From: Acidovorax sp. sif1233
GTDB lineage: Bacteria > Pseudomonadota > Gammaproteobacteria > Burkholderiales > Burkholderiaceae_C
Assembly (NCBI RefSeq): GCF_019218755.1
Contig: NZ_JAHUWZ010000001.1
Location: 744,001-808,000 of the forward strand
Direction: 5' to 3'
Length of the DNA stretch: 64,000 nt
The notes beneath the pieces were generated by a model. The model searched no databases. It had not been told where the DNA came from and saw nothing but the letters and a program-made list of their open reading frames with translations. The position numbers and the translations under genes are program-made. Of the stretch, positions 9,167 through 17,326 are shown piece after piece (the first letter of the stretch is position 1; each line of letters begins with the position of its first letter).

Positions 9167-10087
9167 TCATGCAATCCGGCCGAGCAAAAGGTACTCCATG
9201 AGTGCCTTTTGCACGTGCATCCTGTTTTCTGCCTCGTCCCACACCACGGACTGCGGCCCGTCGATCACGTCCGCTTCGACTTCTTCGCCCCGGTGGGCGG
9301 GCAGGCAGTGCATGAACAGGGCGTCCGGCTTGGCGGCGGCCATCATTTCGGCGTCCACGCACCAGTCGGCGAAGGCTTTCTTGCGCTCTTCGTTCTCGGC
9401 CTCGTAGCCCATGCTGGTCCACACGTCGGTGGTCACCAGGTCGGCGCCTTGGCAGGCTTCCAGCGGGTTGCTAAAGAATTGATAGCTGCCAGCGCTGATT
9501 CCGCGGGCACCAGCGGCCAGTTTCTCATCCACTTCGTAGCCGCGCGGCGTGCTCACGTGCACCTTGAAGCCCAGCAGCGATGCCGCCTGCAGCCAGGTGT
9601 TGGCCATGTTGTTGCCATCGCCCACCCAGGCCACGGTCTTGCCCTTGATGGCGCCGCGGTGCTCGATGAAGGTGAAGATGTCGGCCAGGATCTGGCAGGG
9701 GTGGTATTCGTTGGTCAGGCCGTTGATGACCGGCACGCGCGAGTTGGCGGCAAAGCGCTCGATCTTGGCCTGCTCGTAGGTGCGGATCATCACCAGGTCG
9801 ACCATGCGGCTGATGACCTTGGCGCTGTCCTCGATGGGCTCGGCGCGGCCCAGCTGGCTGTCGCCCGTGGTCAGGTGCACCACGGAGCCGCCCAACTGGT
9901 ACATGCCGGCTTCAAAACTCACGCGCGTGCGCGTGCTGGCCTTCTCGAAGATCATGGCCAGCGTGCGGTCCACCAGCGGGTGGTGCTTTTCGTAGGCCTT
10001 GAATTTCTTCTTGATGAGCGCGGCGCGCTCGAACAGGTAGGCGTATTCGTCGGCGGTGAGGTCGTTGAACTGCAGGTAATGTTTCAT
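9167..10087 (-). CDS. argF: Ornithine carbamoyltransferase
   Basis: Makes citrulline from ornithine and carbamoyl phosphate in arginine biosynthesis. 306 residues, normal length. Carbamoyl-phosphate site STRTR (51-55), HPCQ (129-132), the ornithine-site motif MHCLPAHRG (259-267) and a C terminus ending LLLGRIA. Residues 197-207 are encoded by a segment matching the dispersed intergenic repeat, and the last 49 bp of conserved sequence are duplicated downstream with an alternative ending GRVA. It is 23 nt downstream of argD, so the two arginine genes form an operon. Confidence 0.96.
   Translation of the reverse strand: MKHYLQFNDLTADEYAYLFERAALIKKKFKAYEKHHPLVDRTLAMIFEKASTRTRVSFEAGMYQLGGSVVHLTTGDSQLGRAEPIEDSAKVISRMVDLVMIRTYEQAKIERFAANSRVPVINGLTNEYHPCQILADIFTFIEHRGAIKGKTVAWVGDGNNMANTWLQAASLLGFKVHVSTPRGYEVDEKLAAGARGISAGSYQFFSNPLEACQGADLVTTDVWTSMGYEAENEERKKAFADWCVDAEMMAAAKPDALFMHCLPAHRGEEVEADVIDGPQSVVWDEAENRMHVQKALMEYLLLGRIA
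9178..9226. repeat. 49-bp direct repeat, copy within argF
   Basis: Perfectly identical to 9017-9065 over 49 bases. It covers the end of argF, beginning GGCCGAGCAAAAGG on the plus strand. Flanking sequences differ immediately on both sides. Confidence 0.95.
9468..9498 (+). repeat. Dispersed-repeat segment embedded in argF coding sequence
   Basis: TTGCTA followed six bases later by TTGATAGCTGCCAGCGCTG matches the left half of the dispersed repeat. It lies antisense to the gene and encodes residues 197-207 of ArgF in frame without disrupting it. Confidence 0.6.
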
Positions 10088-10110
10088 GGATGCAATGTAT
10101 CGCGGCGGGC

Positions 10111-11307
10111 CTATTCGGCCAGGATGGCCTTGACCAGCGGGGTCAGCTTGGCGACGATCTCGTCGGCCTCGGCGGTGGTGAGGATCAGCGGCGGCACCAG
10201 GCGGATCACGCTGTCGGCCGTGACCGACAGCAGCAGGCCCGCCTCGGCCGCGCGGCCAATCAGCGCGCCGCAGGGCTTGGCAAGCTCGATGCCCAGCATC
10301 AGGCCCTGGCCGCGAATCTCCTTCACGCCGGGCAGGCTGCCCAGCTCGCGCTGCAGCGCCGCGCGCAGGTGGTCGCCCACGGTGACGGCGTTGTGCAGCA
10401 GGCCGTCCTCTTCCATGATGCGGATGGTCTCGACCCCGGCGCGCATCGCCAGCGGGTTGCCGCCGAAGGTGGTGCCGTGGTTGCCGGGCTGCAGCACGTT
10501 GGCGGCCTTGGGGCCGGCCACCACCGCGCCGATCGGCACGCCCGAGCCCAGGCCTTTGGCCAGGGGCATCACATCGGGCACGATGCCCGCCCATTGGTGG
10601 GCGAACCACTTGCCGGTGCGGCCCATGCCGCACTGCACTTCGTCGATCATCATGAGCCAGCCGCGCTCGTCGCACAGCTTGCGCAGCTGCTGCAGGTATT
10701 CGATGCGCATCGGGTTGATGCCGCCTTCACCCTGGATGGTCTCGAAGAACACGGCCACCACGTTGGGGTTGCCTTCGGTGGCCTTCCTGATGGCTTCGAT
10801 GTCGTTCAGCGGCACGCGGATGAAGCCTTCCACCAGCGGGCCGAAGCCGCTGTAGATCTTGGGGTTGCCCGTGGCCGACATGGTGGCGATGGAGCGGCCG
10901 TGGAAGGCCTTCTCGTACACCACGATCTCGGGCTTGGCGATGCCCTTGTCCACGCCGAACTTGCGGGCGATCTTCAGGGCCGCCTCATTGGCCTCCAGGC
11001 CCGAGTTGCAGAAGAACACGTTCTGCATGCCCGACAGCTCCACCAGCTTGGCCGCGAGCTGTTCCTGCAGCGGCACGTGGTAGTAGTTGGAGGTGTGGAT
11101 CAGCTTGGTGATCTGGTCCTGCAGCGCGGGCACGAGCTTGGCGTGGTTGTGGCCCAGGGTGTTCACGGCGATGCCGCCCAGGCCGTCCAGGTATTCCTTG
11201 CCGTTCACGTCCCAGACTCGGCTGCCCTGGCCACGGGCCAGCGCGATGGGTACGCGGCCATAGGTGTTCATCACGTGGGGCGAAGCTGCCGGGGTGGTGG
11301 CGGTCAT
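10111..11307 (-). CDS. argD: Acetylornithine aminotransferase
   Basis: Class-III PLP aminotransferase converting N-acetylglutamate semialdehyde to N-acetylornithine; many family members also act on succinyldiaminopimelate. 398 residues. It has the family motifs FFCNSGLEANEAALK, IDEVQCGMGRTG and the PLP lysine K251 in PLAKGLGSGVPIGA. AGGAG lies 8 nt before the ATG at 11307. argF follows after 23 nt. Its start faces the DUF3579 gene across 269 bp holding a perfect 14-bp palindrome. An ornithine/4-aminobutyrate aminotransferase is a less likely alternative, given the argF context. Confidence 0.93.
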   Translation of the reverse strand: MTATTPAASPHVMNTYGRVPIALARGQGSRVWDVNGKEYLDGLGGIAVNTLGHNHAKLVPALQDQITKLIHTSNYYHVPLQEQLAAKLVELSGMQNVFFCNSGLEANEAALKIARKFGVDKGIAKPEIVVYEKAFHGRSIATMSATGNPKIYSGFGPLVEGFIRVPLNDIEAIRKATEGNPNVVAVFFETIQGEGGINPMRIEYLQQLRKLCDERGWLMMIDEVQCGMGRTGKWFAHQWAGIVPDVMPLAKGLGSGVPIGAVVAGPKAANVLQPGNHGTTFGGNPLAMRAGVETIRIMEEDGLLHNAVTVGDHLRAALQRELGSLPGVKEIRGQGLMLGIELAKPCGALIGRAAEAGLLLSVTADSVIRLVPPLILTTAEADEIVAKLTPLVKAILAE

Positions 11308-11491
11308 GCAGAAATCTCCTGACGGTACGGTGATGGGCTGCCCTTGAGGGATCGAAGCCCGAGAAAGCGAAGCACGATTCTAGGGGGAGCACGATGAACG
11401 GCTGTTGACGATTGCGCATTACTGCAATGCGGCGCGGCCCACGCTGTTTCGGGGCCTGATCCGGAGTCCAGCATGTGGATTAGGGTCCCAG

Positions 11492-11505
11492 CTCTTATAT
11501 AAGAG
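11492..11505. promoter_or_regulatory. Perfect 14-bp palindrome in the argD/DUF3579 divergent region
   Basis: CTCTTATATAAGAG is fully self-complementary and lies in AT-rich sequence 72 nt upstream of the DUF3579 start and 185 nt upstream of argD. TATAAG or the nearby TAGAAT could act as a -10 element. A shared operator for both genes is plausible. Confidence 0.5.
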
Positions 11506-11576
11506 TTAGAATGCGCGTTGCGGTGCAGCATGCAGTGATCCTGCCTTGGCCGCGCCCCACTACCACTCCAATCCCG

Positions 11577-11909
11577 ATGGTTTCCCCCACCTCCAAAGAA
11601 GTCTTCATCCAGGGCATTACCCATGACGGGAAGACCTTTCGCCCCAGTGATTGGGCCGAGCGGCTGGCCGGGGTGATGAGCAGTTTTCGCCCGGGCGGAG
11701 CGCGGCCCGGCAGCCATTTGAGTTACTCGCCCTGGTGCATTCCGACCACGCTCAACGGGGTGAAGTGCGTGGTGGTGCACCGCGACCTGCGCGACCACGA
11801 ACCCATGGCCTGGGACTTCGTCATCAACTTCGCACGGGACAACAATCTGCAGGTGGCCGAAGCCTGCCTGTTGCCAGACCCGCCCCCGGCGCCTTCCGCC
11901 AGGCCTTGA
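11577..11909 (+). CDS. DUF3579 family protein
   Basis: 110 residues from the ATG at 11577 (MVSPTSKEVFIQGIT). The conserved pattern GKTFRPSDWAERLAG, YSPWCIPT, VVVHRDLRDHEPMAWDFV and ARDNNLQ is that of the betaproteobacterial DUF3579 family, commonly found beside argD/argF. Small, soluble, no signal peptide; the Pro-rich C-terminal tail is likely disordered. An upstream ATG at 11511 lies inside the palindrome region and is probably not used. Biochemical role unknown; the location hints at a link to arginine metabolism. Confidence 0.85.
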   Translation: MVSPTSKEVFIQGITHDGKTFRPSDWAERLAGVMSSFRPGGARPGSHLSYSPWCIPTTLNGVKCVVVHRDLRDHEPMAWDFVINFARDNNLQVAEACLLPDPPPAPSARP

Positions 11910-12005
11910 CCTTTCCCCCGGTGCGCCGGCGGGTGCGGAGCGTCTTTCGTGGCGTGGCCGGCCACTTCCGGGGCCCCGGTCCCACCGCCGTTCAGTGTTT
12001 TGCGA

Positions 12006-13199
12006 TCACGCTGCGCCGTGGTCAGGATCCGGTGCGGGGCTGGCGCGCAGGAGCTGGTCCGACCGCAGTCTGGCCATCCAGGCCTTCTCCACGAACGGGT
12101 CCGTCACCCCGTAGTGCCCGTGCCGGACGCGCATGAGCAGGTTGGCCGAGGTCATCATCCCGATCACGCCCTGTACCTCCTGGGCCGTGGCCTCGCGGCC
12201 AATCTGCGCTGCGTAGGCCTTGAGGGCGTCGGCGGTGAACACGCCCTTGACGTCGCCACCGATGCTGCAGATGCGCGAGAACACGGCCTCGGCCAGAGGG
12301 CCCATGGCTTCCACCTTCTGCAGTTCGACGTCGGCCGCGGCCGCGCCCAGCGATTGGGCGATGGTCGGCAGATGTTCGTCGGGCCGCGCGTCCGGCGGCA
12401 GGCTGCGCAGGATGTTCAGGGCCTTCATCAGCTCCTCGGGCCGGCTCCCCATGCTTTTGAAGGCCGCCTCCGCGACGTCCGGGGCCGGGAGCATGGGCCC
12501 GAGCTGGGGGCGGACCTGCTCCAGCACGTAGTCGATGAAGTCCCGGCCCAGCACCGGAAACTCGTTGGTCACCGCGCCGTTGAACGCCTGGTTGCCCTTG
12601 AGCGTGAGCTCCTGCACCCGCGCGCGGTGGGAGCCCGTGCCCAGGAACAGGAAATAGCCGGGCGTGCCGGGGCGGGTGTTGATGGCGTCGCGCGCGGCCT
12701 TGAGCGCGTGCAGCATGTTGTCGCCGTCGGCGCTGCCCAGGGCGTGCTGGACCTCGTCGATGATGAGCACCACATCCGTGCGGGCCTGGTCGATCAGTTC
12801 CTTGAACGCCTGGGCCAGGCTCACACCTTTTTCCTTGCCCACATCGGAGAGCTTGAACCCGAACTTGAACCCCGCCGCGCCGGCATCGATGCTGGAGACA
12901 TCCTTGAGCCGCCTGAGGATGGCCGAGCCCGGCGTCTGGAGCTCCTTCAAGGCCTTGCGGATCGCCTCGTGCACCAGGTCGGCCGGGTTGGCCTGGGGCT
13001 GGCTCCACAGGTCCACATAGACCACGATGGCGCCCAGGGCCTCCAGCGCGGGGATCAGGTCGGTGGCCAGGAAGGTGGTCTTGCCCACGCGCCGCTGCCC
13101 CGCCAGGAACAGGCCCGAGCGCAGCGACGTGTCGAGAAACGAGGGCCGCAGCAATTGCGTGGCCATCTCCTGCGCGAGGGCGGTTCGCCGGAAGGTCAT
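12006..13199 (-). CDS. Orphan AAA/STAND-like ATPase
   Basis: 397 residues. Walker A GQRRVGKT (34-41), Walker B VVLIIDEVQHAL (143-154), and a sensor-like GTGSHRARV segment typical of ORC1/Cdc6-like and archaeal-type ATPases. The C-terminal third resembles a winged-helix domain: the MRVRHGHYGVTDPF stretch is a usual end of such proteins. No signal peptide or membrane segment. It stands alone between DUF3579 (convergent) and rpsT. The sequence just upstream of its ATG is strikingly AT-rich for this chromosome and holds a dyad, which suggests own regulation or acquisition by transfer. Function unknown. Confidence 0.85.
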   Translation of the reverse strand: MTFRRTALAQEMATQLLRPSFLDTSLRSGLFLAGQRRVGKTTFLATDLIPALEALGAIVVYVDLWSQPQANPADLVHEAIRKALKELQTPGSAILRRLKDVSSIDAGAAGFKFGFKLSDVGKEKGVSLAQAFKELIDQARTDVVLIIDEVQHALGSADGDNMLHALKAARDAINTRPGTPGYFLFLGTGSHRARVQELTLKGNQAFNGAVTNEFPVLGRDFIDYVLEQVRPQLGPMLPAPDVAEAAFKSMGSRPEELMKALNILRSLPPDARPDEHLPTIAQSLGAAAADVELQKVEAMGPLAEAVFSRICSIGGDVKGVFTADALKAYAAQIGREATAQEVQGVIGMMTSANLLMRVRHGHYGVTDPFVEKAWMARLRSDQLLRASPAPDPDHGAA

Positions 13200-13202
13200 G
13201 GT

Positions 13203-13229
13203 TTATTGGTTTTTATGAAATTCCAATAA
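13203..13229. promoter_or_regulatory. AT-rich dyad before the AAA ATPase start
   Basis: TTATTGG (13203-13209) and CCAATAA (13223-13229) form a perfect 7-bp inverted repeat 4 nt upstream of the ATPase ATG. Related AATAAT segments follow to about 13250. The position suits translational or autoregulatory control. Confidence 0.4.
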
Positions 13230-13284
13230 TTATGGTTCTTCAATAATTTATCGTAAAGAGACGGGGCGCGCCATTTGCATCCAG

Positions 13285-13312
13285 AAACGAAAAAACCGCC
13301 CGAAGGCGGTTT
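13285..13312 (-). terminator. Rho-independent terminator of rpsT
   Basis: On the minus strand AAACCGCC, tetraloop TTCG and GGCGGTTT are followed by a T-run. The stem is perfect over 8 bp. It lies about 75 nt after the rpsT stop. Confidence 0.85.
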
Positions 13313-13386
13313 GTTCGTTTGCTGGCAGCGCACCCGTTACAAACGGCGAACGGCGGATGCCGTTCGGGCTGTTTGCCTGAAGTGGG

Positions 13387-13686
13387 TCAGGCGGCCAGGG
13401 CCAGGGCTTTCACCTTGGCAGACAGACGGCTCTTGTCGCGAGCAGCCTTGTTCTTGTGGAAGATGCCCTTGTCAGCCACGGTGTCGACCACGGCCTGCAT
13501 CTTGGCGAACAGTTCGGTCGCCTTGGTCTTGTCGCCAGCCAGAACAGCCTTTTCGACGTTCTTGACAGCGGTACGGTATTTGGAGCGCAGCGAGGTGTTC
13601 GCAGCGTTGATCTTGACGTCCTGACGGACGCGCTTGCGGCCCGACGCCAGGCGCGGGTTCTTCTTCTTGGGTTTAGCGGATGCCAT
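13387..13686 (-). CDS. rpsT: 30S ribosomal protein S20
   Basis: Primary-binding 16S rRNA protein of the small subunit. 99 residues, highly basic; N terminus [19 protein letters not shown] and helical body [17 protein letters not shown] are typical of S20. AAGGAA precedes the ATG by 8 nt. The monocistronic layout (own promoter and strong terminator) and divergence from murJ match the arrangement common in Burkholderiales. Confidence 0.97.
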   Translation of the reverse strand: MASAKPKKKNPRLASGRKRVRQDVKINAANTSLRSKYRTAVKNVEKAVLAGDKTKATELFAKMQAVVDTVADKGIFHKNKAARDKSRLSAKVKALALAA

Positions 13687-13731
13687 GGTTTTGATTCCTT
13701 GAGTCTGAGGATGATGCCAGCAAAGCCCGCG

Positions 13732-13737
13732 ATTATA
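13732..13737 (-). promoter_or_regulatory. -10 element of the rpsT promoter
   Basis: A perfect TATAAT on the minus strand, about 50 nt upstream of the rpsT ATG. The -35 is poor: a TGACCA lies about 19 nt further upstream. Confidence 0.55.
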
Positions 13738-13897
13738 GCCCAGAGCCACCTACCGTGGTCACGGCGGCTGCTGCCGGCGCGTTGCTATCGCCTGCGCACC
13801 CTTGGAAACGGCTCTGCCAGGCCACCGGGTGCGGCCTCCCTGGGAGACGCTCCTGGGGGACGGCGCGCAGCGGCACAGGGGGGCTACACTTCTTGCG

Positions 13898-15463
13898 GTG
13901 TCACTGTTCAAAGCCGCCTCCACCGTCTCCCTCCTGACCCTCGTCTCCCGCATCACCGGGCTGGTGCGGGAGCTGCTCATGGCCTCGGTCTTCGGGGTCA
14001 GCGCCATGACGGACGCCTTCAATGTGGCGTTCCGCATTCCCAACCTGTTTCGCCGGGTCCTCGGCGAAGGGGCCTTCAGCCAGGCGTTCGTGCCGGTGCT
14101 GTCCGCCACCCGTGCCCAGGAGGGCGACGAAGGGGCCCGGGCGCTGATCAACCATGTGGGCACCTTGCTCGCATGGACGCTGGTGCTGCTGTGTATTGCC
14201 GGTGTGCTGGGCGCCCCCTGGATGGTGTGGGGCATGGCCAGCGGGCTCCAGCAGTCGCCCCAGGGTTTTGACGCCGCCGTCACCATGACGCGCTGGATGT
14301 TCCCCTACATCGGCTTCATGTCGCTGGTGGCCCTGGCGGGGGGCATTCTCAATACCTGGAAGAAGTTCGCGGTGCCCGCGGCGTCGCCGGTGCTGCTCAA
14401 CATCGCGCTCATTCTCTCCATCGTCCTGGGGGCGCCCTGGTTCGCCCGCCATGGCATCGAGCCCATCTACGCGCAGGCCGCCGGGGTCATGGTGGGGGGG
14501 CTGCTGCAGCTGGCCATCCAGGTGCCCGCGCTGGCGCGCCTGGGGCTGCTGCCGCGCATCGGGGTGCGCTGGGCGGCGATCCGGGCCGCCTGGTCGGACC
14601 CCACCACGCGCAAGGTGATCCGCCTGATGCTGCCCGCGCTGCTGGGGGTGAGCGTGGCGCAGGTCTCGCTGCTCATCAACACGCAGATCGCCTCGCACCT
14701 GGCCACCGGCAGCGTGAGCTGGATCACCTACGCCGACCGGCTGATGGAGCTGCCGACCGCGCTGCTGGGCGTGGCGCTGGGGGTGGTGCTGATGCCGCAG
14801 CTGGCCAGCGCCCGCGCCAAGCAGGACGACGAAAGGTATTCGGCCATGCTTGACTGGGGGCTGCGCCTGGTGGTGTTGCTGTCGGTGCCCTGCATGGTGG
14901 CCTTGCTGGTCTTTTCAGAGCCGCTGGTGGCGGTGCTGTACCACTATGGGGCCTTTGGCGACCAGGACGTGCGCCAAACCACCCTGGCACTCACGGGTTA
15001 TGGCGTGGGCCTGGTGGGCATTGTGGCCATCAAGGTGCTGGCGCCCGGTTTCTATGCCAAGCACGACATGCGCACTCCCATGCTCATTGCGGTGGCGGTG
15101 CTGGTGCTGACGCAGCTGATGAACCTGGTGCTGGTGCGCTACCTGCAGCACGCCGCCCTGACGCTGACCATCGGCATCGGGGCCCTCGTCAATGCCGCCT
15201 GGCTGCTGATCGGCCTGCTGCGGCGCGGCAGCTACCGGCCCTTGCCTGGCTGGGGCAAGTTCGCCCTGCAGGTGATCGCCGCGAGCGCCTTGCTGGCCCT
15301 GCTGCTGGCGTGGGGCGCGCAGCACTTCGACTGGGTGGCGATGAAGGGGCAGACCCTTCGGCGCATAGGGCTGCTGGCCGGGCTCATGGCTGCGGCGGCC
15401 GTGCTGTACTTCGGCGCGCTGTGGGCGGCCGGCCTCAAGCTGCGCCAGCTGCTGCGGCGCTGA
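13898..15463 (+). CDS. murJ: Lipid II flippase MurJ (MviN)
   Basis: Moves the peptidoglycan precursor lipid II across the inner membrane. 521 residues with about 14 hydrophobic segments. The family N-terminal signature LVSRITGLVRELLMASVFG and NLFRRVLGEGAFSQAFVPV is present, as is GVALGVVLMPQLA. I start at GTG 13898 (reading MSLFKAASTVS), the conserved family start; an in-frame ATG at 13802 would add a non-homologous leader that overlaps the upstream region of rpsT. Essential in most bacteria. Confidence 0.94.
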   Translation: MSLFKAASTVSLLTLVSRITGLVRELLMASVFGVSAMTDAFNVAFRIPNLFRRVLGEGAFSQAFVPVLSATRAQEGDEGARALINHVGTLLAWTLVLLCIAGVLGAPWMVWGMASGLQQSPQGFDAAVTMTRWMFPYIGFMSLVALAGGILNTWKKFAVPAASPVLLNIALILSIVLGAPWFARHGIEPIYAQAAGVMVGGLLQLAIQVPALARLGLLPRIGVRWAAIRAAWSDPTTRKVIRLMLPALLGVSVAQVSLLINTQIASHLATGSVSWITYADRLMELPTALLGVALGVVLMPQLASARAKQDDERYSAMLDWGLRLVVLLSVPCMVALLVFSEPLVAVLYHYGAFGDQDVRQTTLALTGYGVGLVGIVAIKVLAPGFYAKHDMRTPMLIAVAVLVLTQLMNLVLVRYLQHAALTLTIGIGALVNAAWLLIGLLRRGSYRPLPGWGKFALQVIAASALLALLLAWGAQHFDWVAMKGQTLRRIGLLAGLMAAAAVLYFGALWAAGLKLRQLLRR

Positions 15464-15547
15464 CGGCGGCAAAGGCCGCAAATGTGCTGCCAAGCGGTGC
15501 CTTCTGTCGCTTGACGCAGGCCGGCGCGGCACTTACAACCCTGCCAT

Positions 15548-16390
15548 ATGTCCCTGAGCTATTCCGTGCCCACCTCGCTGGAGTACTTTGCATCGCTGGT
15601 GCAGAGCGACGACCACTTTCCGCTGCTGGAGGCCGCGGCCAGCCTGGCCCACGACGAGTACCCGGAACTGGATGTGCAGCAGTTGCTGGGCGACATGGAC
15701 CAGCTGCTCGCCCGCATCAAGCGCCGCCTGCCCGCCGATGCGCCCGCGCTGCAGCGCCTGCGCACCCTCAACCAGTTCTTCTTCGCCGACCTGGGTTTTG
15801 GCGGCAACGTCAACAACTACTACGACCCCGAGAACAGCTACCTCAACGCCGTGCTGCGCACGCGCCGGGGCATCCCGATTTCGCTGGCCGTGCTGTGGAT
15901 GGAGCTGGCCCAGGGCCTGGGCCTGCATGCGCGGGGCATCGCGTTCCCCGGGCACTTCATGGTCAAGGTGCTGCTGCCCAAGGGGCAGGTGGTGCTCGAC
16001 CCGATCTCGGGCCAGTCGCTCAGCCGCGAGGAACTGGCCGAGCGACTGGAGCCCTACAAGCGCCGCAATGGCCTGGTGGACGACTACGATGTGCCGCTGG
16101 GCCTGTATCTGCAGGCGGCCACGCCGCGCGACATCATCGCGCGCATGCTGCGCAACCTCAAGGAGGTGCACCGCACCCAGCAGGACTGGCAGCGCCTGAT
16201 CACCGTGCTCGACCGGCTCATCGTGCTGCTGCCCGAGGCCTGGGGCGAGCGGCGCGACCGGGGGCTGGCCCATGCCGAGCGGGGCAATACCGCCGAGGCC
16301 GTGGCCGACCTGCAGGCCTATCTGGCCCATGCCGAAGACGGTCTGGACATCGACCTGATTGCCGACCGCCTCAACGCACTGCGCGGCTAG
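15548..16390 (+). CDS. SirB1-type transglutaminase-like/TPR protein
   Basis: 280 residues. The N-terminal two thirds match the SirB1/transglutaminase-like family: NQFFFADLGFGGNVNNYYDPENSYLN is contained in it, then RRGIPISLAVLW and the FPGHFMVKV and LDPISG motifs. The C-terminal part (about 200-275) looks like TPR helices (ERGNTAEAVADLQAYL). The family has no settled biochemical role. Downstream of murJ on the same strand with an 84-bp gap. Its TAG stop shares a palindromic CTAG with the TAG of the convergent ParB-like gene. Confidence 0.88.
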   Translation: MSLSYSVPTSLEYFASLVQSDDHFPLLEAAASLAHDEYPELDVQQLLGDMDQLLARIKRRLPADAPALQRLRTLNQFFFADLGFGGNVNNYYDPENSYLNAVLRTRRGIPISLAVLWMELAQGLGLHARGIAFPGHFMVKVLLPKGQVVLDPISGQSLSREELAERLEPYKRRNGLVDDYDVPLGLYLQAATPRDIIARMLRNLKEVHRTQQDWQRLITVLDRLIVLLPEAWGERRDRGLAHAERGNTAEAVADLQAYLAHAEDGLDIDLIADRLNALRG

Positions 16391-17265
16391 AACGGCGCGC
16401 TGTGCGCGGGCTGGTCGGCCCGTAGCTGTGCCAGCTGCCGGCGCAGCTCGGTGTTCTCGGCGGTGAGTTCCGCCACGCGGTGGCGCAGGGCCTGCAGCTC
16501 GTCGGCACTTCCCTCGGCGCCCGTGCCCGGCTGTGGCGCAGCCTTTTCTTCCTTTTCTTCCTTTTCTTCTTCCTCTGAACGCGCTTCGTCGCGCGGCTTG
16601 CGCTTGTTGAGTTCGCGCACGCGCTTGGCGGCCTGCTTGAGCTCATCCTTGCCCGCGGCGACGGCCGCCACCTGCTCCTCGGCGGGCAGCGTGGACACGG
16701 CGGCGGCGGCGTTGATGGAAATGGTGCCGGACTTCACGGCGGCCACCAGCTCGGGGGCGGCCTGCTTCTGGATCTTCTCGATCATCACCACCTGGCTGCT
16801 GCTCAGCCGCGCGGCCCGGGCGATGGCCTCGCGGCTGGCCAGCGGATCGGGGGCGGGCAGGGCGGCAGTGGCCTCGGGCGCCGCCGGGGCGTCCGCGGCC
16901 AGGGTGTCGGGTGACTCCGAAGGCTCCGGGGCGCGCGCCTTGCGCTCGGCCATGATCTCGCGCTTGCGCAGGGCCAGCACACCGCGCTGGAAGTCCGACA
17001 CGCTGCGGCGCCCCAGGTGCTGGTCGATCATCCACAGGTGCACGTCCTCCATCGACTGGAAACGCGGGTTCTGCACCGTCTGGAAGGGCAGGCCGTGCTT
17101 CTGGCAGATGCCGTAGCGGTTGTGGCCGTCCACCAGCACGTCGCCCCACAGCACCAGCGCGTCGCGGCAGCCCTCGGCCAGGATGCTGCGCTCCAGGGCC
17201 TCGTGCTCGTCGGGGGTCAGGGGTTCGATATAGGCTTTGAGTTCTTCGTTGACGACGATGTTCAT
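16387..17265 (-). CDS. ParB/Srx N-terminal-like protein with charged linker
   Basis: 292 residues. Residues about 10-75 resemble the ParB N-terminal fold (EHEALERSILAEG, LWGDVLVDGHNRY, a CTP/DNA-binding-like GHNR box). A helical segment 150-190 (ASREAIARAARLSSSQVVMI) looks like a ParB HTH. An acidic/lysine low-complexity linker around 230-250 is followed by a C-terminal leucine-zipper-like coiled coil. No parA partner is adjacent and no parS-like palindrome stands out, so it is probably not the chromosomal segregation ParB. Overlaps the convergent SirB1-type gene by four bases. Confidence 0.8.
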   Translation of the reverse strand: MNIVVNEELKAYIEPLTPDEHEALERSILAEGCRDALVLWGDVLVDGHNRYGICQKHGLPFQTVQNPRFQSMEDVHLWMIDQHLGRRSVSDFQRGVLALRKREIMAERKARAPEPSESPDTLAADAPAAPEATAALPAPDPLASREAIARAARLSSSQVVMIEKIQKQAAPELVAAVKSGTISINAAAAVSTLPAEEQVAAVAAGKDELKQAAKRVRELNKRKPRDEARSEEEEKEEKEEKAAPQPGTGAEGSADELQALRHRVAELTAENTELRRQLAQLRADQPAHSAPF

Positions 17266-17326
17266 GGTGGAAAGCGGTCCGGGAGCAGGGCAAGGGGCGC
17301 GATTGTAGACATGCCCGGGCCCGCAC

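Noticed and set aside
9006..9226. A short insertion sequence between the two 49-bp argF repeats
   Set aside because: The 112-bp middle has no transposase or terminal inverted repeats, and 49 bp is too long for a normal target-site duplication.
13749..13897. ATG at 13802 as the murJ start
   Set aside because: The added 32 residues do not resemble MurJ proteins; the conserved N terminus begins at GTG 13898.
16540..16580. Short tandem repeats of a TTTTCTTCC-like unit
   Set aside because: They are the coding repeats for the Glu/Lys linker of the ParB-like protein, not a CRISPR or separate element.
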